A stretch of DNA of 5,899 nucleotides from Lachnospiraceae bacterium. GTDB lineage: Bacteria; Bacillota; Clostridia; Lachnospirales; Lachnospiraceae. The translations under genes were made by a program, and so were the position numbers. Shown here piece after piece: positions 1 to 5,899 of the stretch (the stretch's first letter is position 1; the number at the start of each line of letters is the position of its first letter). The DNA is taken from contig JAIKXK010000159.1 in assembly GCA_024684155.1 (NCBI GenBank), positions 1-5,899 on the forward strand. Direction: 5' to 3'. A model generated the notes under the pieces. That model did no database searches. It was not told the origin of the DNA and saw only the letters and a list, made by a program, of their open reading frames with translations.

Positions 1-465
1 TCTTTAGGAATGAACCAAAGTTTATTCCAGGGATTTTTTATGGCTCCAACCGTAACGAATTCAGCATTAAAGTCTTCTGTGTTTGCGGCAAATTTATATG
101 AAAGACTTGGGTATTTTGTCGTTCCAAATGGTAGTGAATCCAGACATGATATTATTCAGTCTGTGGAATTAAAATCAAAAGAGGCTTTGATTGCATTTTG
201 TAAGGGAATTCAATCGGCTGCACCGGTAGATAGTTATGTTACTCCAGAACCCTGGGCAATGCCTGGTTATGATGCAGATGTAATTATGGCTGCAGGGGCC
301 TTTGTACAAGGTTCATCTATTGAACTATCAGCAGATGGTCCATTAAAAGAACCATATGCTGTATATTTCCAGGGGGGACTAACTTGGTATCATGGTAAGG
401 TAGGAATCTTAATGTCTTTACAAAAACTTTATGAGGCCAACCTTGTTATGGATATTTCATTATGA
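1..465 (+). CDS. Methionine gamma-lyase / aluminium-resistance family protein, C-terminal part (5' end outside window)
   Basis: The reading frame is open from base 1 to the TGA at 463-465, giving 154 codons. The first Met, at base 10, is internal: the three codons before it (Ser-Leu-Gly) continue the family pattern, so this is the C-terminal third or so of a protein normally a little over 400 residues. Family-typical motifs are VTPEPW (238-255), a MPGYD-VIMAAG stretch, and VQGSSIELSADGP (304-342), followed by a YFQGGLTWYHGKVGI end. These match the PLP-dependent fold-type I family often annotated as a cystathionine beta-lyase-like protein 'involved in aluminium resistance' (B. subtilis YnbB-like). 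The PLP-binding lysine would lie upstream and cannot be checked. The enzyme is presumably cytosolic and acts on sulfur amino acids, but the true substrate is poorly established for the family. It lies 69 bases upstream of mreB and has no obvious functional link to it. The family call is confident; the reaction is not. Confidence 0.9.
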   Translation, partial: SLGMNQSLFQGFFMAPTVTNSALKSSVFAANLYERLGYFVVPNGSESRHDIIQSVELKSKEALIAFCKGIQSAAPVDSYVTPEPWAMPGYDADVIMAAGAFVQGSSIELSADGPLKEPYAVYFQGGLTWYHGKVGILMSLQKLYEANLVMDISL

Positions 466-471
466 TAAAAT
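443..471 (+). promoter_or_regulatory. Candidate sigma-A promoter for the mreB operon (extended -10)
   Basis: TTGTTA at 443-448 matches the -35 consensus at 4 of 6 positions. TAAAAT at 466-471 matches the -10 consensus at 5 of 6. The spacer is exactly 17 bases and carries the TG of an extended -10 (463-464, one base before the -10). Transcription would begin near 478, about 55 bases before the mreB start. The -35 lies inside the last codons of the upstream lyase-family gene and the -10 overlaps its stop codon. This is the only good match I found in the gap before mreB. AT-rich DNA gives chance matches, so it remains a prediction. Confidence 0.5.
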
Positions 472-522
472 AACTAGGTTAAAAAGAAATGAATTCCGAT
501 GATAGAAATCGGTTGTTATATT

Positions 523-530
523 AGAGGAGG
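523..530 (+). promoter_or_regulatory. Ribosome binding site that decides the mreB start
   Basis: AGAGGAGG is a near-perfect Shine-Dalgarno sequence ending 4 bases before the ATG at 535. An in-frame ATG 36 bases earlier (499) has no comparable site. It would add a 12-residue extension that ends just before the canonical MreB N-terminus. The site therefore supports 535 as the start. Confidence 0.85.
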
Positions 531-534
531 AATC

Positions 535-1548
535 ATGAGTAACGGTTACGGAATCGATTTGGGAACAGGCAATTTGAAGATATTTTCTCTTGCAACAGGA
601 GAAGTTACCAATCAAAAAAATACCATTGCCATTGTAAATAAGAATGAAATGTATGCATACGGAGATGATGCGTATTCTATGTTTGAAAAAGCACCAGAAA
701 CTATTAATGTATCATTTCCTATCGTAAATGGCGTTATTGCAGATTTTGATAATATGCAAACTATGTTATTAGAGGTTCTTGAACATCATGTAAATGCACG
801 ACTAAAGGGATCAGATATTGTAATTGCAGTTCCTACTGATATTACAGAAGTAGAGAAAAAAGCTTTTTATGATATGTTTGCAAAAACAAAAATTAAGGCA
901 AAAAGTATTTCGCTTTGTGAAAAACCACTTGCTGATGCTTTAGGTATGGATTTAGATATTACAGAACCTACAGGTGTTATGGTAGTTGATGTTGGGGCTG
1001 ATACAACAGAAATTTCCGTTATTTCTTTGGGAGGATTGGTTCTTAGCGAACTTTTGCCTTATGGTGGAAATAAATTAGATGAATCTATAGTGACATACTT
1101 AAAGAGAAAGTTTAATCTTTTAATTGGACAAAAAACAGCGAAATCTCTAAAGGAAGAAATTGGTGCTGCAGTAGCGGGACAGAATGAGTCTATGCAAATT
1201 GTAGGTCGTGATGTTGTTTCAGGATTGCCAATTGAAATGGATATTGCTTCGGATATTGTTTTTGAAGGTATTAAAGATGATTTAAATAATATTTGTACCT
1301 CTATTAAGATGACCTTAGAGAAGGTTCCACCTGAACTTGCAAAAGATATTGTAAAATCAGGTATTTATTTGACAGGTGGCGGATCTAGTGTAAAGGAATT
1401 TGCTCCTTATATTACTAAGGTTACCAATATTAAGGTAAATGTAGCAGATAATGGGGAAGAAACAGTTGCAAAGGGACTTGGAAAAGTCTTAAGTGAAGAA
1501 AAGTTTCGTCGCTTTGGCTACAGTATGAAATCTAGAATTTTTAATTAA
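535..1548 (+). CDS. mreB: Rod shape-determining protein MreB (divergent form)
   Basis: This bacterial actin homologue of 337 residues (usual length about 330-350) polymerises on the inner membrane face and directs lateral cell-wall synthesis. Actin-fold landmarks are in order: phosphate-1 loop IDLGTGN (7-13), the NGVIADFDNM stretch, VPTDITEVEKKA, catalytic-region CEKPLADALG (128-137), phosphate-2 loop DVGADTTE (152-159), YGGNKLDES (176-184), KEEIG (206-210), GRD-VSGLP, LEKVPPEL and the adenosine loop LTGGG (279-283). Several of these depart from the usual MreB consensus: EEPMAAAIG has become CEKPLADALG, DIGGGTTE has become DVGADTTE, and GDEMDE has become GNKLDE. The last 15 residues form a basic, aromatic tail. 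The start at 535 is chosen for its ribosome binding site. The gene leads the operon, and mreC follows after 11 bases. The order mreB-C-D-PBP2 makes MreB far more likely than a stray paralogue such as Mbl. From memory, similar substitutions occur in Lachnospiraceae MreB. Confidence 0.95.
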   Translation: MSNGYGIDLGTGNLKIFSLATGEVTNQKNTIAIVNKNEMYAYGDDAYSMFEKAPETINVSFPIVNGVIADFDNMQTMLLEVLEHHVNARLKGSDIVIAVPTDITEVEKKAFYDMFAKTKIKAKSISLCEKPLADALGMDLDITEPTGVMVVDVGADTTEISVISLGGLVLSELLPYGGNKLDESIVTYLKRKFNLLIGQKTAKSLKEEIGAAVAGQNESMQIVGRDVVSGLPIEMDIASDIVFEGIKDDLNNICTSIKMTLEKVPPELAKDIVKSGIYLTGGGSSVKEFAPYITKVTNIKVNVADNGEETVAKGLGKVLSEEKFRRFGYSMKSRIFN

Positions 1549-1559
1549 CAGGATATGCT

Positions 1560-2429
1560 ATGAGACAAAGAAATAAAATAACAATTCCTACCAAGGGATT
1601 ATTTCTGGTTTTAATAACAATTTGTTTCATGCTTTTGGCTTTGAGCTATGTTACCGGATTTTCTGGTGGTGCAGTTCAGACCGTAGCAAATTATATATTT
1701 GTACCTATGCAAAAAGGTTTAAATTTTATTGGAACCGGTATTTCTGAAAGTACGGAAGATGCAAAGACAAAAGAAGAATTAATAGCTGAAAATGAAAGTC
1801 TGACAGCTCAGGTAGAAGAACTTACGACTCAGCTTACAAATATGCAGTTGCAACAAGAAGAGCTAGAGCGCCTGGAGGAACTACATGATTTGGCTACAAA
1901 TTATGGTCAGTATGAAACAGTTGGTGCTCATGTAATTGCAAAGGGTACTAGTAACTGGTTCAATACCTTTACTATTGATAAAGGAACAAACGATGGTGTG
2001 GAAGTGGATATGAATATCATTTCTGGCAGTGGTTTAGTTGGTATTGTTACGGAAGTAGGACCAAGTTATGCTGTGGTTCGTTCTGTCATCGATGACAATT
2101 CTTCTGTGAGCGCCATGATATTAAAAACCTCTGACAACTGTATTGTGTCTGGGGATTTAGAGCTTATGACAAATTCGAATATGATCGAACTTACGGATTT
2201 GGAAGATAGTGATAATGAAGTAGAAGTAGGTACTGCTGTAGTTACTTCTAATATTAGTTCAAGATTTTTGCCTGGAATTTTAATTGGCTATGTAAGCGAA
2301 TTGGATGAAGATGCAAATAATCTTACAAAATCCGGTACCATAACACCTGTAGTTGATTTTAAGCATTTGCAGGAAGTATTGGTTATTTTGGAGTTAAAGG
2401 AAACGGGAAGTACGGATGATGGAGATTAA
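1560..2429 (+). CDS. mreC: Rod shape-determining protein MreC
   Basis: MreC is a bitopic elongasome scaffold protein that links MreB and MreD to PBP2 outside the membrane. The 289 residues (family usually 270-330) show a short basic cytoplasmic start, one transmembrane helix at about residues 13-33, and a long Glu/Leu/Gln-rich coiled coil at about 68-112. The beta-rich MreC domain runs from about 122 to 277. It contains the typical VIAKGTSNWFNTFTIDKG stretch, GLVGIV-EV-, an IDD-SSV motif, the RFLPGILIGYV segment and the closing TPVVDFKHLQEVLVI. A short acidic tail follows. The ATG at 1560 sits 6 bases after AGGA (1550-1553) and 11 bases after the mreB stop. The first 14 bases of mreD overlap its end, so the two are probably translationally coupled. 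The family assignment is firm from domain layout, motifs and neighbours. Confidence 0.96.
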   Translation: MRQRNKITIPTKGLFLVLITICFMLLALSYVTGFSGGAVQTVANYIFVPMQKGLNFIGTGISESTEDAKTKEELIAENESLTAQVEELTTQLTNMQLQQEELERLEELHDLATNYGQYETVGAHVIAKGTSNWFNTFTIDKGTNDGVEVDMNIISGSGLVGIVTEVGPSYAVVRSVIDDNSSVSAMILKTSDNCIVSGDLELMTNSNMIELTDLEDSDNEVEVGTAVVTSNISSRFLPGILIGYVSELDEDANNLTKSGTITPVVDFKHLQEVLVILELKETGSTDDGD

Positions 2430-2955
2430 ACCTCTTTTAAAAAGAATCGGTGCATACATATTAGCAATGGTAGTGTATTTTTTACTTCATACCAGTGTTT
2501 TTCCTAATTTTCAATTAGGAGGAATCGCTCCTAATGTTATGATCATTTTAGTATCTGTGATTGGTTTTCTGAGAGGTGGAAATACCGCTCTTTTAATTGG
2601 TATGGGTTCTGGAATATTACTGGATATGTTTTCTGGTACTTATTTTGGTATGTATGCATTTATCTATTTGGTAATTGGATTTATTAACAGTGGATTTCAT
2701 CAGATGTTTTTTGGTGATGATATGAAATTACCATTGTTTTTAATTGCCAGTAGTGATTTTATTTATGGATTACTTATTTACGGTTGTATCTACTTTATGC
2801 GTGCAAGATATGATTTTGGCTTTTACGTATGGAATGTTATGATTCCTGAAATAGTATATACCGTACTAGTTTCTTTGGTATTGTATTTTCCAATTTATTA
2901 CTTGGAACAATGGCTAAATAAATCAGATAAGAGGAGCGAGAGAAAACTTGTTTGA
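2416..2955 (+). CDS. mreD: Rod shape-determining protein MreD
   Basis: MreD is a small polytopic membrane protein of the elongasome, a partner of MreC. The 179 residues (usual 160-180) are almost entirely hydrophobic, with about six membrane segments near residues 11-29, 40-53, 57-75, 78-98, 104-126 and 137-162, then a short charged cytoplasmic tail. The family-typical short motif GILLDMFSG lies at 66-74, and the FPNFQLGGIAPNVMIIL segment between the first two helices fits the MreD pattern. Two adjacent ATG codons (2416 and 2419) could both serve. A weak purine-rich site (GGGAAG, 2405-2410) is 5 or 8 bases away, so the second is equally plausible. The start lies inside the mreC end (14-base overlap), and the 3' end overlaps PBP2 by 8 bases. 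MreD sequences are poorly conserved, so the call rests on size, topology, the LLD motif and position. Confidence 0.92.
   Translation: MMEIKPLLKRIGAYILAMVVYFLLHTSVFPNFQLGGIAPNVMIILVSVIGFLRGGNTALLIGMGSGILLDMFSGTYFGMYAFIYLVIGFINSGFHQMFFGDDMKLPLFLIASSDFIYGLLIYGCIYFMRARYDFGFYVWNVMIPEIVYTVLVSLVLYFPIYYLEQWLNKSDKRSERKLV
2502..2535 (+). repeat. Three-armed inverted repeat inside mreD (two mutually exclusive hairpins)
   Basis: The arm TCCTAATT (2502-2509) pairs perfectly with AATTAGGA (2513-2520) across a 3-base loop. The same central arm, read as ATTAGGAG (2514-2521), also pairs perfectly with CTCCTAAT (2528-2535) across a 6-base loop. Only one 8-bp hairpin can form at a time. The central arm overlaps an internal AGGAGG (2517-2522). 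The arms encode two Pro-Asn pairs and a Leu-Gly of MreD, so coding constraint or chance may explain them. The symmetry is seen directly; any function is conjecture. Confidence 0.4.
2931..2936 (+). promoter_or_regulatory. Ribosome binding site for the TTG start of PBP2
   Basis: GAGGAG lies inside the mreD 3' end, 11 bases before a TTG at 2948. The PBP2 frame has no ATG or GTG between this site and the TTG. The next in-frame ATG is codon 20, inside the membrane anchor, so TTG is the best start although the spacing is slightly long. Confidence 0.65.
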
Positions 2956-5806
2956 GTGGCTGAATGATTTAAAAGATAGAATTTTTTCTTCACGTCTTAC
3001 GGTAATGGTAAGTATTATGTCTTTATTTGCCGTTATTTTGCTAGGACGTCTTTTTGTGTTGCAAATCGTAAGAGGTACTACTTATCAGGATAATTATAAT
3101 CTGTTGACGGAAAAAACAGAAACGACAGATGCGACTAGAGGAAATATTTACGATCGAAATGGGGAACTGTTAGCCTATAGTGAACTTGCCTATGCGGTTA
3201 CTATAGAAGATAAGTTTTCCAATTATAGCACAGATGAAAAAAATGAAATTTTAAATGAAATACTTTATGAAATTATTACTAATTTAAATGCCAATGGTGA
3301 TGACATTGATAATGATTTTGGTATTTATATTAATTCTGCAGGAGAATATACCTTTTCAAGTTCTGGAACAGCTCTTCAAAGATTTCGAGCAGATATTTTT
3401 GGGTATTCTACCATTGATGAATTAAAGTCTAAATCAAAGTCTTCTTATAATATTGATGAGGCTAATGCCACAGCAGATGAGATTATGTCTTATTTATATG
3501 GAGAAAAACGCTATGAAATATCAGAAGATTACGATGAAGAAATTCGATATAAAATAGCCGTTATTCGCTATAATATGTCTCTTAATAATTATCAGAAATA
3601 TATCTCTACAACAATTGCATCTGATATCAGTGATGAATCAGTAGCCTATATTAAAGAACATGAAGCAGATTTCACAGGTGTAGAAGTAGAAGAACAATCA
3701 GTTCGTAGATATGTTGATAGTGAGTGTTTTTCTAATATTATTGGTTATACAGGAAAGATTTCTACCGAAGAATACGAAGAACTATCAGAAGATAGCGATG
3801 ATTATACATTAAATGATATTATCGGAAAAAGTGGTATTGAACAGTATATGAATGAATACCTATCCGGTGATAAGGGCTACAATGTGGTTTATGTAGACAA
3901 TGTAGGTAATGTTTTAAAGGAAGCAGAATCAAAAGATGCTGTATCTGGTGGAGATGTCTATTTATCTATAGATAAGGATTTGACGGTTGCTACTTATAAT
4001 CTTTTAGAGCAGGAAATTGCAGGTATTTTATATTCTAAGATTCAAAATATCAAGGAGTACAATGTATCCTCCTCTGATGATGATTCTTCTTCTAATATTG
4101 TAATTCCGATTTACGATGTTTATTATGCCTTAATTAATAATAACTTAATTGATATTTCTGCTTTAAATACAGATGATTCCAGTGATGTGGAAAAGCAGGT
4201 GTATGCAACCTATACTTCGAAATATGAATCTGTAATCAGTCAATTACAAAGCGTTTTATTATCAGATTCTCCAGAGGCATATAATGCATTAACAGAAGAA
4301 TATCAGGAATATAGTACCTATATTGTAAAAACCTTAAGAAGTAATGATGTATTACTTTCTGATTCCATTGATTCTACAGATGAAGTTTATCAGAAGTGGA
4401 CAAATGAAGAATTATCTGTAGAAGAATATTTGAAATATTGTATTGAAAATGATTGGATTGACATTACAGTTTTTACTCAAAAGTCCTTATATGTAGATAC
4501 AGATGAAATCTATGAAAGTCTAGTTGATTATATTGTATCAACTGTGTTATCTACAAATGACTTCGGAAAATTAGTATATCAATACGCGATTTTAAATGAT
4601 GAGATTACTGGAAATCAGCTTTGCACCATTCTTTATGATCAAGGTTTCTTAGAGTGGGATGAGGATACGAGAAACTCTTTAGCTTCTGGATCCACTTCTT
4701 CTTATAGCTTTTTAAAGGAAAAGATTAGAACTTTGGAAATCACACCAGGAGATTTAGCACTTGATCCTTGTTCCGGTTCCTGTGTTGTAATTGATCCTAA
4801 CAATGGTGATGTATTAGCCTGCGTATCTTACCCAGGATATGACAGTAATAAACTTGCAAATTCTGTAGATTCTTCTTACTACAGTCAGCTTGTTTATAAT
4901 CAGTCGAATCCGTTATATAATCATGCAACCCAGCAGCGTACCGCGCCAGGTTCTACCTTTAAAATGGTATCTTCTGTAGCTGGTCTTGCAGAAAATGTTA
5001 TTACAACTACATCCACCATTACAGACTTAGGTGTTTTTGATAAAGTATCAAACCAGCCAAAATGTTGGTATTATCCAAGTACCCATGGTTCCATTAATGT
5101 TTCTGAAGCCCTAAGAGATTCATGTAACTACTTTTTCTATGAAGTAGGTTGGGAGTTAGCCGGTGGAAGCAACTACAACGATGAAACTGGTATTAAAAAG
5201 ATTCAAAAATATGCATCTATGTTCGGTTTGGATGAAAAGACAGGTGTAGAAATTGAAGAAAATACACCATCCATTGCTACAGAATATCCTGTAATGGCGG
5301 CAATTGGACAGTCTGATAACAACTTTACCACTATTTCCCTTGCCAGATATGTAACTGCAATTGCAAACAATGGTACGGTTTATAATTTGTCGCTTTTAGA
5401 TCATGTTACTGATTCAGAAGGGAATACCCTTGAAGAATATTCTTCTGAAGTTGTAAATACAGTAGATGTTTTAGATACCTCAGAATGGAATGCTATCCAT
5501 TATGGTATGAGAATGGTAGTGGAATCTTTAGAGTGTTTTGACGGATTTTCAGTTGAAGTAGCAGGTAAAACCGGTACAGCACAGCAGGTTACTACAAGAC
5601 CAAACCACGCTTTATTTGTTGGGTTTGCTCCTTACAGTAACCCAGAGGTTGCTGTGGCTACCAGAATTGCTTTTGGTTATACTTCTCATAACGCGGCGGA
5701 AGTAACAAAGGATATTTTAAGTGCTTATTTTGGAGTAGAAGATACAGATACTCTTTTAAGTGGAGAGGCTGCAGATAACTCTTCTACAAATGCAGTTACA
5801 GATTAG
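2948..5806 (+). CDS. mrdA: Penicillin-binding protein 2 (class B, elongasome transpeptidase) with large insertion
   Basis: This D,D-transpeptidase cross-links new peptidoglycan for cell elongation. It is anchored by one N-terminal helix (about 17-38) with the rest outside the membrane. Domains in order: a PBP dimerisation/pedestal region from about 55 with the signature RGNIYDRNGELL (64-75), RRYVDSECFSNIIGYTGKIS, then GKSGIEQYMNEYLSG and GGDVYLSIDKDL (334-345). An unusual insertion follows (about 360-600), then the transpeptidase domain from about 608. All three catalytic motifs are intact: STFK with nucleophile Ser669 (bases 4952-4963), SCN at 725-727 (5120-5128) and KTGT at 874-877 (5567-5578). 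At 952 residues it is well above the usual 600-750 for PBP2. The insertion is acidic and Ser/Asp/Tyr-rich and begins with a low-complexity SSSDDDSSSN run (374-383). A 25-residue low-complexity tail ends the protein. It uses a TTG start overlapping mreD by 8 bases. Its place after mreBCD supports an elongation rather than a division (FtsI) or sporulation role. From memory, long PBP2 forms are common in Lachnospiraceae. Confidence 0.94.
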   Translation: MFEWLNDLKDRIFSSRLTVMVSIMSLFAVILLGRLFVLQIVRGTTYQDNYNLLTEKTETTDATRGNIYDRNGELLAYSELAYAVTIEDKFSNYSTDEKNEILNEILYEIITNLNANGDDIDNDFGIYINSAGEYTFSSSGTALQRFRADIFGYSTIDELKSKSKSSYNIDEANATADEIMSYLYGEKRYEISEDYDEEIRYKIAVIRYNMSLNNYQKYISTTIASDISDESVAYIKEHEADFTGVEVEEQSVRRYVDSECFSNIIGYTGKISTEEYEELSEDSDDYTLNDIIGKSGIEQYMNEYLSGDKGYNVVYVDNVGNVLKEAESKDAVSGGDVYLSIDKDLTVATYNLLEQEIAGILYSKIQNIKEYNVSSSDDDSSSNIVIPIYDVYYALINNNLIDISALNTDDSSDVEKQVYATYTSKYESVISQLQSVLLSDSPEAYNALTEEYQEYSTYIVKTLRSNDVLLSDSIDSTDEVYQKWTNEELSVEEYLKYCIENDWIDITVFTQKSLYVDTDEIYESLVDYIVSTVLSTNDFGKLVYQYAILNDEITGNQLCTILYDQGFLEWDEDTRNSLASGSTSSYSFLKEKIRTLEITPGDLALDPCSGSCVVIDPNNGDVLACVSYPGYDSNKLANSVDSSYYSQLVYNQSNPLYNHATQQRTAPGSTFKMVSSVAGLAENVITTTSTITDLGVFDKVSNQPKCWYYPSTHGSINVSEALRDSCNYFFYEVGWELAGGSNYNDETGIKKIQKYASMFGLDEKTGVEIEENTPSIATEYPVMAAIGQSDNNFTTISLARYVTAIANNGTVYNLSLLDHVTDSEGNTLEEYSSEVVNTVDVLDTSEWNAIHYGMRMVVESLECFDGFSVEVAGKTGTAQQVTTRPNHALFVGFAPYSNPEVAVATRIAFGYTSHNAAEVTKDILSAYFGVEDTDTLLSGEAADNSSTNAVTD

Positions 5807-5810
5807 GAGA
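5805..5810 (+). promoter_or_regulatory. Ribosome binding site for the GTG start of the minC-like gene
   Basis: AGGAGA overlaps the PBP2 stop codon (TAG, 5804-5806) and lies 6 bases before the GTG at 5817. An ATG at 5812 lies only 1 base from the site and is followed at once by TAG, so GTG is the only workable start. Confidence 0.75.
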
Positions 5811-5816
5811 AATGTA

Positions 5817-5899
5817 GTGTCAGAACTTAGTAGTATTAAACTTAATTCCAAAGGTATGCAGCTTTTGTTAGATCCTAATTGTGATTTTTCTGATTTGGT
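5817..5899 (+). CDS. minC: Septum site-determining protein MinC, N-terminal fragment (3' end outside window)
   Basis: Only 27 codons are visible, starting with GTG after a good ribosome binding site and running off the window edge. The translation, with IKLNSKGMQLLLDPN followed by CDFSDL, fits the start of the MinC N-terminal domain, in which a first beta strand, a short turn and a second strand (the pattern 'IKS-K-GL-ILLD') lead into the first helix. MinC, recruited to the membrane by MinD, inhibits FtsZ polymerisation away from mid-cell. It begins 10 bases after PBP2 and so belongs to the same operon. The order PBP2 then minC is, from memory, usual in Lachnospiraceae and adds weight to a call that so short a piece could not carry alone. 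minD and minE would be expected next, but this cannot be seen. Confidence 0.8.
   Translation, partial: MSELSSIKLNSKGMQLLLDPNCDFSDL

Noticed and set aside
10..465. The first reading frame taken as a complete small gene starting at base 10.
   Set aside because: The frame is open back to base 1, the Met is inside a conserved family segment, and the protein matches only the C-terminal part of a much longer family.
496..512. Small hairpin CCGAT / ATCGG with a 7-base loop in the gap before mreB, considered as a terminator or leader regulator.
   Set aside because: The stem has only 5 bp, the loop is wide and no clean run of T follows. It is too weak to call an intrinsic terminator or riboswitch.
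499..534. Upstream in-frame ATG giving MreB a 12-residue N-terminal extension.
   Set aside because: It has no ribosome binding site of its own, whereas a strong one lies between it and the ATG at 535, where the canonical MreB N-terminus begins.
3300..4700. Possibility that the over-long PBP2 is a fusion of two genes or carries a frameshift or mobile insert.
   Set aside because: A single open frame runs throughout with uniform base and codon use, no flanking direct repeats or transposase remains, and intact catalytic motifs after the insertion. It looks like a native module.
2948..5806. The class B PBP as a sporulation SpoVD or division FtsI protein.
   Set aside because: It lacks a visible C-terminal PASTA domain and sits directly after mreBCD, which fits PBP2/MrdA. 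Function by context remains an inference.
1..5899. Search for CRISPR repeats, insertion sequences, tRNA or rRNA genes, attachment sites and minus-strand genes.
   Set aside because: No spaced direct repeats, terminal inverted repeats with a transposase, or tRNA-like structures were seen by eye. The + strand is filled by confidently assigned genes, leaving no room for minus-strand genes.

Overview
The window looks like ordinary chromosome from a low-GC Gram-positive anaerobe of the class Clostridia, most likely a Lachnospiraceae-type Firmicute. The basis is AT-rich coding sequence, strong AGGAGG-type ribosome binding sites, the gene order lyase-family gene > mreB > mreC > mreD > PBP2 > minC, and unusual versions of MreB and PBP2 that I associate from memory with that family. 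No database search was possible. All genes lie on the + strand and the DNA is almost entirely coding. The longest gap between genes is 69 bases (466-534).

Layout: positions 1-465 hold the 3' end of a gene for a PLP-dependent methionine gamma-lyase / 'aluminium resistance' family protein, whose 5' part lies outside the window. A short gap with a plausible extended -10 promoter follows. Then comes a tightly packed cell-shape operon: mreB (535-1548), mreC (1560-2429), mreD (2416-2955) and a very long class B penicillin-binding protein, PBP2/mrdA (2948-5806). The window ends 83 bases into a gene that looks like minC (from 5817). Gaps and overlaps of -14 to +11 bases suggest one transcript with translational coupling.

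How the genes work together: MreB filaments on the inner membrane face, bitopic MreC and polytopic MreD form the scaffold of the elongasome. PBP2 is its transpeptidase, cross-linking new peptidoglycan outside the membrane during lateral growth. MinC, with MinD, blocks FtsZ assembly at the poles. The operon therefore joins elongation to placement of the division site. The SEDS glycosyltransferase partner (RodA) is not in the window and may lie downstream.

I see no mobile element, CRISPR array, RNA gene or clearly new system. The points most worth a second look are a large (about 220-240 residue) insertion in PBP2 just before its transpeptidase domain, changes in the nucleotide-binding motifs of MreB together with a basic tail, and a pair of mutually exclusive perfect hairpins inside mreD that overlap an internal Shine-Dalgarno-like sequence.
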